A DNA stretch of 64,000 bases from DASXYG01 sp036502625 (GTDB lineage: Bacteria > Actinomycetota > Actinomycetes > Streptosporangiales > Streptosporangiaceae): contig DASXYG010000085.1 in NCBI GenBank assembly GCA_036502625.1, positions 1 through 64,000 of the forward strand. The letters run 5' to 3'. Below are positions 51,319 through 58,156 of the stretch, one piece after another. The notes under the pieces were generated by a model that was given only the letters and a program-made list of their open reading frames with translations, was not told where the DNA came from and searched no databases. Both the position numbers and the translations under genes were made by a program. Numbering within the stretch: the stretch's first letter is position 1; every line of letters begins with the position of its first letter.

Positions 51319-52986
51319 ATGACCTCACCCCCACCCACCCCTCCAGCCCAAGCCAAGCCCCGCGACGCACCCACCCCCGCAGAGCCGCCCACCCCGACTC
51401 CACGGGCCGCAACGCAATACGGGTCGGGGCGGCGCCCCACCGCACCCTCCCCCACAGAGCCACCCGGGGCACCGCCCGCCGCAACGCGGCACGGGGCAGG
51501 GCCGGGCCGCACGCCACCCCCCGCAGCGCGGCTCGGGCCGGGACCGCTCCCCACACCACCCCCCGCAACGCACGGAGCGGGGCTGCCCGCCCCCACGCCA
51601 CCCGCCCCAACGCAGCTCGGTACGGGACCGCTCCTCACACCACCCCCCGCAACGCAATACGGGGCGGGACCGCGGTCCGCCGCACCCTCCCCCACAGAGC
51701 CGCCCGGGGCGCCACCCCCCGCAACGCAGCACGGTGCGGGGCCGCTCCTCACATCACCCGCCGCAACACGGCACGGGGTGGGGCCGGGGCCGGGCCACCC
51801 CGCGCGTCTGGCGGCCGTGCGGGACCGGATGTGGGAACGGGGGCTGGGGGCGCTCGTGGTGGTGGGGCCCGAGGATGTGTATTACCTGACCGGGCTGGAT
51901 TATCAGGGGTACTTCGCGTTCACCGCGCTGCTGGTCACCCTGGACGGGCCGCCGGTCCTGGTGACCCGGGCGATGGAGGCCCCCACGGTGCGGGACCAGG
52001 CTCCGGGGTGTGCGCACGTGCCGTACGGCGACGGGGACGACCCGGCCGCCGCGCTCCTCGGGGCGATCCGCGAGCGCGTCGCCGGTGGCACACGCGCGGG
52101 GCTGGAGCAGGCGTCCATGTTCTTCCCGCCCGCGGTCGCGGCGCGGCTGCGGCGGGCGCGTACGGGGCCGCGCTGGCGGGACGCCTCCGGCCTGGTCGCG
52201 GGGGTGCGCGCGGTGAAGTCGCCGGAGGAGGTCGGGCACACACGCGCCGCCGCCGCGCTGTCGGACCACGCGCTCGCGGCCGGGATCGCCGCCGTGCGCA
52301 GGGGCGCGCCCCAGACAGCGGTCGCCGCGGAGGTGTACGCCGCCATGATCTCCGGCGGCGGCGAGCCCCCCGGCTTCGCCCCCCTCATCCGCCCCCTCGC
52401 CCTCCTCCCCCAGGAACACGTCACCTGGTGGCACCCGCCCGGCCCGCCCCCCGCGGCGGCACCCCCCGCCACCGCGGCCCCGTCAGACCCGGCACCCCCG
52501 GCGGACCGCGGCCTCTTCTTCGAGCTCTCCGCCTCCGTACGCCACTACCACGCCCCCCTGAGCCGCACCGTGTACCTCGGCCGCCCTCCGGACGGTGCCG
52601 TACGCGCGCACGCCGCCGCCGCGGCCGGGCTCGCCGCGATCGAGAACGCGCTGCGGCCCGGCGTCCCCATGTCGGCCGTGTACGACGCCTGGCGCGCCGC
52701 GGTCGACGCGGTCTGCCCGCAGGGCGGTGCCACCCCCCGCCACCACTGCGGCTACCTCGTCGGCATCGGGTTCCCCCCGAGCTGGACCGGCGGCACGGTG
52801 CGCGGGATGCGGCCCGGGGACGACACCCCCGTCGAGGCCGGGATGACGTTCCACGCCCTGTCCTGGGTCCAGCGCCCCGCCGGGCACGTCATGTCCGACA
52901 CCCTCCTCGCCACCCCCGAGGGCGGCGTATCGCTGACCGCCACACCGCGCGACCTGATCGTGGTCGCGCCGGCCTCCACCTCATGA
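51319..52986 (+). CDS. M24-fold hydrolase (EutD/DoeA- or creatinase-like) with repetitive N-terminus
   Basis: A 555-residue frame. The enzyme core starts near residue 160 (HPARLAAVRDRMWERG) and has the two-domain 'pita-bread' M24 fold. The metal ligands of true M24 peptidases are missing: the two Asp positions fall in FFELSASVRHYHAPLSRTV (from about 400), and the late Glu sites read FHALSW and MSDTLL. HHCGY (475-479) and GIGFPPSW remain. This is the pattern of metal-free members such as creatinase and ectoine hydrolase DoeA/EutD. Residues 1-155 are Pro/Ala/Thr-rich repeats with no domain. True translation may begin downstream, for example at GTG 51778. The next gene starts 12 bases later. Confidence 0.8.
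   Translation: MTSPPPTPPAQAKPRDAPTPAEPPTPTPRAATQYGSGRRPTAPSPTEPPGAPPAATRHGAGPGRTPPPAARLGPGPLPTPPPATHGAGLPAPTPPAPTQLGTGPLLTPPPATQYGAGPRSAAPSPTEPPGAPPPATQHGAGPLLTSPAATRHGVGPGPGHPARLAAVRDRMWERGLGALVVVGPEDVYYLTGLDYQGYFAFTALLVTLDGPPVLVTRAMEAPTVRDQAPGCAHVPYGDGDDPAAALLGAIRERVAGGTRAGLEQASMFFPPAVAARLRRARTGPRWRDASGLVAGVRAVKSPEEVGHTRAAAALSDHALAAGIAAVRRGAPQTAVAAEVYAAMISGGGEPPGFAPLIRPLALLPQEHVTWWHPPGPPPAAAPPATAAPSDPAPPADRGLFFELSASVRHYHAPLSRTVYLGRPPDGAVRAHAAAAAGLAAIENALRPGVPMSAVYDAWRAAVDAVCPQGGATPRHHCGYLVGIGFPPSWTGGTVRGMRPGDDTPVEAGMTFHALSWVQRPAGHVMSDTLLATPEGGVSLTATPRDLIVVAPASTS
51380..51780. repeat. imperfect GC-rich repeats at the 5' end of the M24 gene
   Basis: Repeated blocks related to CCCCGCAACGCAATACGGGG. 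One block of about 60 bases near 51449 (CCCACAGAGCCACCCGGGGC onward) recurs near 51680 with few changes. Several frames are open on both strands here, as expected for repeat DNA, so coding is uncertain. Confidence 0.75.
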
Positions 52987-52997
52987 GAAGGACACCC

Positions 52998-54170
52998 ATG
53001 CGCATCACCGGAATCCGCGCCACCCCCGTCGCCGTGCCGTTCCGCCGCGACGAGACCTGGGCGTACGGGCGCCGCCGCGGGCTGATCAGCGTGCTCGTCG
53101 AGGTCGACACGGACGAGGGCGTCACGGGCATCGGCGAGGCGGCGGCGTACCCGGCCGCCCCGATCGTCGAGACGACGCTGCGCTCGATCGAGCCGCTGGT
53201 CGTCGGCGAGGACCCGTTCACGATCGAACGCCTGCTCAAGCGGGTCGACGTCGTCGGAACCTGGCACCACATGCGCGCGCAGAGCCCGGCGCTGGCCGCC
53301 GTGGAGTGCGCGTGCTGGGACATCATCGGGAAGGTCTGCGGCCAGCCGCTGGTGAACCTGTTCGGCGGCCGGTTCCACGACGCCGTCGAGTACTTCTGGT
53401 ACGTCAGCGGCGACACCGCGGACGACCTCGCCACCGTCACCCGCCAGGGCGTCGAGGACGGCTACCGCACCTTCTACCTCAAGGTCGGCTCCCCGGACCC
53501 GGCCACGGACCTCGAACGGGTGGCCGCCGTACGCGTCGCCGCCGGCGCGTCCGCGCGCATCCGCGTGGACGCGAACGAGGCGTGGTCGCCCGGCACCGCG
53601 GTCCGCGCCATCCGCGACCTCGCGGCGTACGGCATCGAGCTGGTGGAGCAGCCCACCTCCGGGCGCAACCTCGCGGAGATGGCCTACGTCCGCGGCCGCG
53701 TGGACGTGCCGCTGCTGGCCAACGAGGCGTCCTGGACGCGGTACGACCAGCTCCAGGTCATCCGCCAGGACGCCGCCGACGTGATCTCCGTGGACAACCA
53801 GATGGACGGCGGCCTGCTGAACCTCAAGCGCGCCGCCGGGCTGTGCGAGGCGGCCGGGCTGCCCGTGCTGAAGCACAGCCTCGGCGAGCTCGGCGTCGCG
53901 CAGACCGCCGGGCTGCACGTGCTCGCCGCCACCCCGAACGTGCTGCACGCCAGCCAGGGGTACGGCTCGCTGCTGTCCGACGACGTGCTCGCCGAGCCGC
54001 TGGTGTACGACCACGGGAGGCTCACGCCGCCGTACGGCCCCGGCCTCGGCGTCGCGCTGGACCGCGACAAGGTGGCGCGCTACGCCGAGCTGTACGCCAC
54101 GGCCGCCGCGGGCTTCGCCTTCCACGACCCGCGCGCGCTCGCCCCGTCGCCGGCGCTGCCCCGCTGCTAG
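52998..54170 (+). CDS. enolase-superfamily enzyme, mandelate-racemase-like
   Basis: A 390-residue enolase-superfamily protein with the N-terminal capping domain and C-terminal barrel. Metal ligands are Asp191 (RVDANEAW), Glu217 (VEQP) and Glu243 (LANEASW). A base is Lys162 in FYLKVG, where the usual KxK motif has lost its first Lys. On the other face, Asp266 (SVDNQMDGG) and His293 (LKHSLGELG) look like the Asp/His dyad of the mandelate racemase subgroup rather than the second Lys of muconate cycloisomerases. It would remove a proton alpha to a carboxylate, giving racemisation or dehydration. ATG 52998 has AAGGA five bases upstream. It forms an operon with the M24 gene. Confidence 0.83.
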   Translation: MRITGIRATPVAVPFRRDETWAYGRRRGLISVLVEVDTDEGVTGIGEAAAYPAAPIVETTLRSIEPLVVGEDPFTIERLLKRVDVVGTWHHMRAQSPALAAVECACWDIIGKVCGQPLVNLFGGRFHDAVEYFWYVSGDTADDLATVTRQGVEDGYRTFYLKVGSPDPATDLERVAAVRVAAGASARIRVDANEAWSPGTAVRAIRDLAAYGIELVEQPTSGRNLAEMAYVRGRVDVPLLANEASWTRYDQLQVIRQDAADVISVDNQMDGGLLNLKRAAGLCEAAGLPVLKHSLGELGVAQTAGLHVLAATPNVLHASQGYGSLLSDDVLAEPLVYDHGRLTPPYGPGLGVALDRDKVARYAELYATAAAGFAFHDPRALAPSPALPRC

Positions 54171-54180
54171 GTCGTACGGG

Positions 54181-54873
54181 TCAGGAGTCCGGTTCCGCGT
54201 CGGCGTGGGTCTCCAGGCGGTCCACCGCGTCGGACATGTGGGTGTCGATCAGCGCGAGCAGCTTGTCCTCCGCGCCGGCGCGGATCGCCGCGATGATCGC
54301 GCCGTGCTCGTCGGCCAGCTCCGCGGGCGTGGGGTACTTCCGCTCCAGCGCCGTCATGCAGATGCGGGTCTCGACGAGCAGGGTGCCGCTCATGCGGCGC
54401 AGCCGCCCGCTGCCGGACTCCGCCACGAACAGCTCGTGGAAGCGCAGGTCGGCGTCTGACAGCGCCTTGCGGTCGCGGCGCTTGGCGGCCTTGACCATCT
54501 CGGCGTGCACCTCGCCGAGCCGCTCCGCCGTGCCCTCGGGGTCGCGGCGGAGGATGAGCCGCGCGGCCGCCGCCTCGACGGCCGCCCGCGCGACGTAGAT
54601 GTCAAGGAAGTCGTCGGCGCCGAGCTCGATGACGAACAGCCCGCGATGCAGCTCGCTGCGCAGCAGGCCCTCCTGGACCAGCCGCTGCATGGCCTCGCGC
54701 AGGGGGCCGCGGCTGACGTTGAGCTGCGCGGCCAGCGCCGCCTCGCCCATCTGCGTGCCGGGCGGCAGCGTGCCCTCCATGATCGCGCGCCGCAGCAACC
54801 CGGCGATGACGCTCGCGGTGGACTGCCGGCTCACCGGGTCCAGCGTCAGCCCCTCAGGCATCTCCACGGCCAC
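54181..54873 (-). CDS. GntR regulator, FadR subfamily
   Basis: A 230-residue GntR regulator. Winged helix at about 15-75 (AGLLRRAIMEGTLPPGTQM, AALAAQLNVSRGPLREAMQRL), then an all-helical FCD domain with the metal/ligand-binding Asp and His residues (ADLRFHELFV, DEHGAIIAAI, DTHMSDAV). GTG 54873 follows GGAAGGAAC; ATG 54861 is an alternative. It ends 11 bases from the enolase-type gene (convergent) and follows the isomerase gene by 80 bases. It is the best candidate to bind TTGTYRACAATC, a motif of the TTGTnnACAA type common for this subfamily, present at four gaps from 46.9 to 57.1 kb. Confidence 0.92.
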   Translation of the reverse strand: MAVEMPEGLTLDPVSRQSTASVIAGLLRRAIMEGTLPPGTQMGEAALAAQLNVSRGPLREAMQRLVQEGLLRSELHRGLFVIELGADDFLDIYVARAAVEAAAARLILRRDPEGTAERLGEVHAEMVKAAKRRDRKALSDADLRFHELFVAESGSGRLRRMSGTLLVETRICMTALERKYPTPAELADEHGAIIAAIRAGAEDKLLALIDTHMSDAVDRLETHADAEPDS

Positions 54874-54953
54874 GTTCCTTCCTCCACCGTCTTCACTTGT
54901 CGTGCCATTCTCGCCGACCGGCCGCCGTGTTCACGACGACCGGCCACGTCAGG

Positions 54954-55712
54954 TCACGGTCGCGTAGCCGTGCCCTGCTCCACCTCGGCACGGAAACCGT
55001 CACGGAACAGCTTCCCGAGGCCGTCGCGCGGGCGGGTCGCCCCGGCGAGCCGCAGGCCCTCCCAGATGCTCACCTGGTTGGCCGTGAGCACCGGCTTGCC
55101 GAGCGCCTTCTCCAGGTCGTCGAGCCAGGCCACGGAGTGCAGCGCCGTGTCGGGCAGCAGGACGGCCTCGGCGTCGGCGTGGTCGCCGGACTCCGCCAGC
55201 CGCAGGACGTCCTCGCGGCCGAGCAGCCCGACGTCGCCGGCGAGCAGGATGTCCGCCTCGATCGTCTGGACGACCTCCACCCCGGCGTCCGCCATGAACG
55301 CCGTGAACAGCGCCGCGACGTCCGGCGGGTAGGTCGCCGCGACGGCCACGCGCCGCAGCCCCAGCGCCCGCGCCGCGCGCGCGAACGCCACGGACGTGCT
55401 GGTCGCCGGCCGCCCCGCCGCCTCGGCGAGCGCCGCGACCTGGCGGTGCGCGCCGTCCCATCCGTGCACGAAGCTGCCGCTCGTACAGGCCCAGACGACG
55501 ACGTCGGCGTCCGGGATGTCGCGCGCGCCGTCGGCGAGCGCGTCGGCCTCGCCCCACTTCAGGAGCTGTTCCACCACGTGCGCGTCGGACTCCATGCGCG
55601 TGTGGACGAGCGGGAGGTCGACATCGCCGAGCATCTCCGCGGCGCGCGGGTAGTCGTCCTCGGCCGAGTGGCCCGGGTAGAGGAACCCGACCGAAACCCG
55701 TGCCTCCCCCAT
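54954..55712 (-). CDS. maleate isomerase/Asp-Glu racemase-like protein A (second Cys replaced)
   Basis: A 252-residue member of the maleate cis-trans isomerase / arylmalonate decarboxylase / EutA group. The first active-site cysteine is present (Cys76 in CTSGS), but the second position is Asp188 (LLPDTALHS), where its paralogue at 56241 has Cys197 (FLSCTNLPT). The C-terminal GKPVLTANQVSIWEGLRL segment is nearly the same in both. A one-cysteine enzyme cannot run the two-base racemase cycle, so it may be a decarboxylase, a one-base isomerase or a partner subunit. ATG 55712 overlaps the DUF3830 stop by one base (TGATG). Confidence 0.85.
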   Translation of the reverse strand: MGEARVSVGFLYPGHSAEDDYPRAAEMLGDVDLPLVHTRMESDAHVVEQLLKWGEADALADGARDIPDADVVVWACTSGSFVHGWDGAHRQVAALAEAAGRPATSTSVAFARAARALGLRRVAVAATYPPDVAALFTAFMADAGVEVVQTIEADILLAGDVGLLGREDVLRLAESGDHADAEAVLLPDTALHSVAWLDDLEKALGKPVLTANQVSIWEGLRLAGATRPRDGLGKLFRDGFRAEVEQGTATRP

Positions 55713-56206
55713 CAGAGCCGCCGGTACGCGAACGACTCGCCGAGCGCGCCCGCGCGCCAGAGGTCCTGGCAGGCGTCGGCGAACCGCTCGAGCCCCTCGA
55801 CCACCGTGCCGAAGACGTTGCCGGGCACGAAGCCGTAGTCGGGGTTCAGCAGCAGGTTGTTCCGCTCGTAGAACACCGCGAGGTCGACGACCTCGTCGTG
55901 GGCGTACGGATCGCTGTCGGCGGAGTACCCGTGCGACTTGGTCGCGATGATCGACCGGTCGAACCAGAACGCCGTCACGTCACCGGGGATCGGCGTGATC
56001 GTGGAGTTCTCCCGGCCCGGGTTCTCCCCCGGCGCGGGCACGAACGTGTAGACCTCGTTGCGCGCGTACTTGCCGTGGAAGGCGTCGCCCTCGAACGGCA
56101 GCGCGTTCCACACGATCTCGCAGGTCTTCGGCGCCAGGTCGTCGAGCAGCTTGACCCGGCAGCTCACGTCCCGCTTGGTGAGCGCGATCTCGATGAACCG
56201 ATCCAC
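55712..56206 (-). CDS. DUF3830 family protein
   Basis: A 164-residue protein matching DUF3830, a family with a cyclophilin-like beta-barrel. ALTKRDVSCRVKLLDDLAPKTCEIVWNALP is the typical N-terminal half, followed by FHGKYARNEVYTFVP and a GDVTAFWFDR strand. No catalytic residue is known for the family; its members are usually encoded beside maleate-isomerase-like or decarboxylase-like genes, as here. GTG 56206 has AAGGGA five bases upstream. It lies between the two isomerase-like genes, coupled to copy A by a one-base overlap, with an operator copy just before it. A ligand-binding or small-subunit role seems likely, but is not established. Confidence 0.85.
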   Translation of the reverse strand: MDRFIEIALTKRDVSCRVKLLDDLAPKTCEIVWNALPFEGDAFHGKYARNEVYTFVPAPGENPGRENSTITPIPGDVTAFWFDRSIIATKSHGYSADSDPYAHDEVVDLAVFYERNNLLLNPDYGFVPGNVFGTVVEGLERFADACQDLWRAGALGESFAYRRL

Positions 56207-56229
56207 TGAAGTCCCTTCGAACGATGGTT

Positions 56230-56241
56230 TTGTCAACAATC
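56230..56241. promoter_or_regulatory. TTGTCAACAATC motif
   Basis: Exact consensus copy in the 34-base gap between isomerase B (its stop is at 56241) and the DUF3830 gene. On the minus strand it contains TTGACA, a possible -35 box for the DUF3830-isomerase A pair, but no good -10 box follows. Confidence 0.7.
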
Positions 56242-57005
56242 TACTGATCGGCGTCCGACGTCAAGCGGAAGAGGCTCTGGCGGTTGTCCGCCGCGGTCGA
56301 GCGGATGCCCAGACGCTGCAGCGCGGCCCAGATCGTCACCTGGTTCGCGGTCAGCACGGGCTTGCCGAGCGCCTGCTCCAGCGGCTCGATGAGGTCGTAC
56401 GTCGGGAGGTTCGTACAGCTCAGGAACAGCGCGTCCGCCTTGTCGTCGTCGGCGCCGAGCGCGAGGTCCCAGACGTCCTTGTACGGCACCTTCCAGATGT
56501 AGCTGCTCAGGCCCAGGTGAGCGCTGTTGACCACGGAACGGTCACACTCCGCGAGGAAGTCGTGCAGCCGTTCGGTGACGGTCGGGAGGTACGGCGTGGC
56601 GATGGCGATGTTCTGGATGCCGAGCGCGTCGAGCGCCTCCACCAAGGCGCCGGACGTCGTGGCCGCGTCGGGGGCCCCGGCCCCGATCATCGCGGCCTGG
56701 AGCTCCCACTCACCGGTGCGCCCCTTGACGAAGCTGCCGGATGTGCAGGCGTACACGACGACCTGCGGCTCGGCCGTCAGCACGTCGCGCGTCGCGCGAC
56801 GGACCGCCTCGCGCTCGCTGACCTGCTCGGCCATCTCCACGGTGACGTGCATTTCCAGATAGGGAGTACGCGTGATGTGCAGCGTGGCGCCGGGCAGCGC
56901 CCACCGCCACAACTCCCAGTCGAGCGCGAAGTCGAACGGCGCGACGACCCCTATTCCAAGCTGCGGCTCGATGACGCTGAGCTCGGGCGGGCACGGGCTG
57001 TTCAC
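56241..57005 (-). CDS. maleate isomerase/Asp-Glu racemase-like protein B (two-cysteine)
   Basis: A 254-residue protein of the same group as copy A with both catalytic cysteines: Cys87 in CTSGS and Cys197 in SCTNLPT. This is the complete pair used for 1,1-proton transfer or cis-trans isomerisation of small dicarboxylates. Related proteins are EutA of ectoine clusters, maleate isomerases and hydantoin racemases. GTG 57005 is the start; a six-codon open frame with its own ribosome site ends on it (GTGA overlap). First gene of the minus-strand set that continues with DUF3830 and isomerase A, under the operator at 57052. Confidence 0.87.
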   Translation of the reverse strand: MNSPCPPELSVIEPQLGIGVVAPFDFALDWELWRWALPGATLHITRTPYLEMHVTVEMAEQVSEREAVRRATRDVLTAEPQVVVYACTSGSFVKGRTGEWELQAAMIGAGAPDAATTSGALVEALDALGIQNIAIATPYLPTVTERLHDFLAECDRSVVNSAHLGLSSYIWKVPYKDVWDLALGADDDKADALFLSCTNLPTYDLIEPLEQALGKPVLTANQVTIWAALQRLGIRSTAADNRQSLFRLTSDADQ

Positions 57006-57019
57006 CTGACGTCACTCAT
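57002..57019 (-). other. possible five-residue leader peptide (MSDVR)
   Basis: ATG-AGT-GAC-GTC-AGG-TGA runs from 57019 to 57002, has AGGAG ten bases upstream, and its TGA overlaps the GTG start of isomerase B. It could feed ribosomes to a gene with a poor ribosome site of its own. It may also be chance, as it is very short. Confidence 0.4.
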
Positions 57020-57051
57020 GGGCGGGATGCTCCTACTTTCCTAATCAAGTT

Positions 57052-57083
57052 TTGTTGACAATCCTACGAACGAACTTTAGAGT
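57052..57083 (+). promoter_or_regulatory. promoter of the dehydrogenase-amidase operon with overlapping operator
   Basis: TTGACA (57055-57060), 17 bases, TAGAGT (57078-57083): a near-ideal promoter, with start expected near 57090. The motif TTGTTGACAATC (57052-57063) covers the -35 box, so binding there would repress. The same site may control isomerase B in the other direction. Confidence 0.8.
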
Positions 57084-57135
57084 CCTCTGACCAGGAAGTC
57101 ATTCGGATATCGGCGAAACGGGTTGGTAAAGCACG

Positions 57136-58131
57136 GTGACGTTGATGCCAGTAGTGCCCACGGTCGCGGTGCTTCACGCTCCGACGCAAGCCCCACGATT
57201 GCAAAAAGTTGAGCAGACGGCCAGTGTACGTTTCACCACTGCCGACAAGTTGCACGATGCGCTACGGGGCGCCGACGTTCTCCTCGCGTGGGATTTCCAG
57301 TCCAATGCGCTCAAGGACGCCTGGCCCGCCGCCGACAGCCTCAAGTGGGTCCACGTGGCCGCCGCCGGGGTGGACAAGTTCCTGTTCCCCGAGCTGATCG
57401 CCAGCGACACGGTCGTCACCAACTCCCGCGGCGTCTTCGACGACGCCATGGCCGAGTGGGTGCTGGGCACCGTGCTGGCGTTCGCCAAGGACCTCCCGCA
57501 CACCCTCGACCTCCAGCGCCGCCACGAGTGGAAGCACCGCGAGAGCGAGCGCATCGCCGGGCGTACGGCCCTGGTCGTCGGCGCCGGCTCGATCGGCCGC
57601 GCCTGCGCGCGCCTGCTGACCGCCGCCGGCCTGCGCGTACGCGGCGTCGGGCGCACCGCGCGCCCCGGCGACGCCGACTTCGCCGACATCGTGGCCACCA
57701 CCGACCTCGACGACGTGCTCGGCGAGGCCGACTACGTCGTGGTCACGGCGCCGCTCACCGAGCAGACGAACCGGCTGTTCGACGCCGGGCGGCTGCGCCT
57801 GATGAAGCCCACGGCGCGGCTGATCAACGTCGGGCGCGGCCCGATCGTCGTCGGCGACGACCTGGTCGAGGCGCTGCGCGCGGGCGTGATCGCCGGCGCC
57901 GCGCTCGACGTCTTCGAGGAGGAGCCGCTGCCCGCCGGATCCCCCATGTGGGACACTCCGGGCCTGCTGGTCTCCCCGCACATGAGCGGCGACTACATCG
58001 GCTGGCTCGACACCCTGGCCGACCTGTTCACCGAGAACTTCGAGCGCTGGATGGCGGGGAAGCAGTTGCGCAACCTCGTCGACAAGGGCCTCGGATACGT
58101 GCCCGCCGCCCCGGCGGGCGACCGTACGTGA
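57136..58131 (+). CDS. D-2-hydroxyacid dehydrogenase
   Basis: A 331-residue NAD-dependent D-isomer 2-hydroxyacid dehydrogenase. The cofactor loop is GAGSIG (149-154), and the catalytic set is complete: Arg234 (NVGRGPIV), Glu263 (DVFEEEPL) and His282 (SPHMSGD). It reduces a 2-oxoacid or oxidises a D-2-hydroxyacid. Start is GTG 57136; ATG 57145 with GGTGA upstream is an equally good alternative. It is first in an operon with the amidase gene (25-base gap), under the GntR-type operator. It would give or consume the oxoacid side of the aminotransferase reactions, though the substrate is unknown. Confidence 0.9.
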   Translation: MTLMPVVPTVAVLHAPTQAPRLQKVEQTASVRFTTADKLHDALRGADVLLAWDFQSNALKDAWPAADSLKWVHVAAAGVDKFLFPELIASDTVVTNSRGVFDDAMAEWVLGTVLAFAKDLPHTLDLQRRHEWKHRESERIAGRTALVVGAGSIGRACARLLTAAGLRVRGVGRTARPGDADFADIVATTDLDDVLGEADYVVVTAPLTEQTNRLFDAGRLRLMKPTARLINVGRGPIVVGDDLVEALRAGVIAGAALDVFEEEPLPAGSPMWDTPGLLVSPHMSGDYIGWLDTLADLFTENFERWMAGKQLRNLVDKGLGYVPAAPAGDRT

Positions 58132-58156
58132 CACAACTCAAGAAGAGGTGACGTCC

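Noticed and set aside
51282..51752. Minus-strand open frames across the repeat region before the M24 gene
   Set aside because: They consist only of translated repeats, lack any domain or ribosome site and overlap each other.
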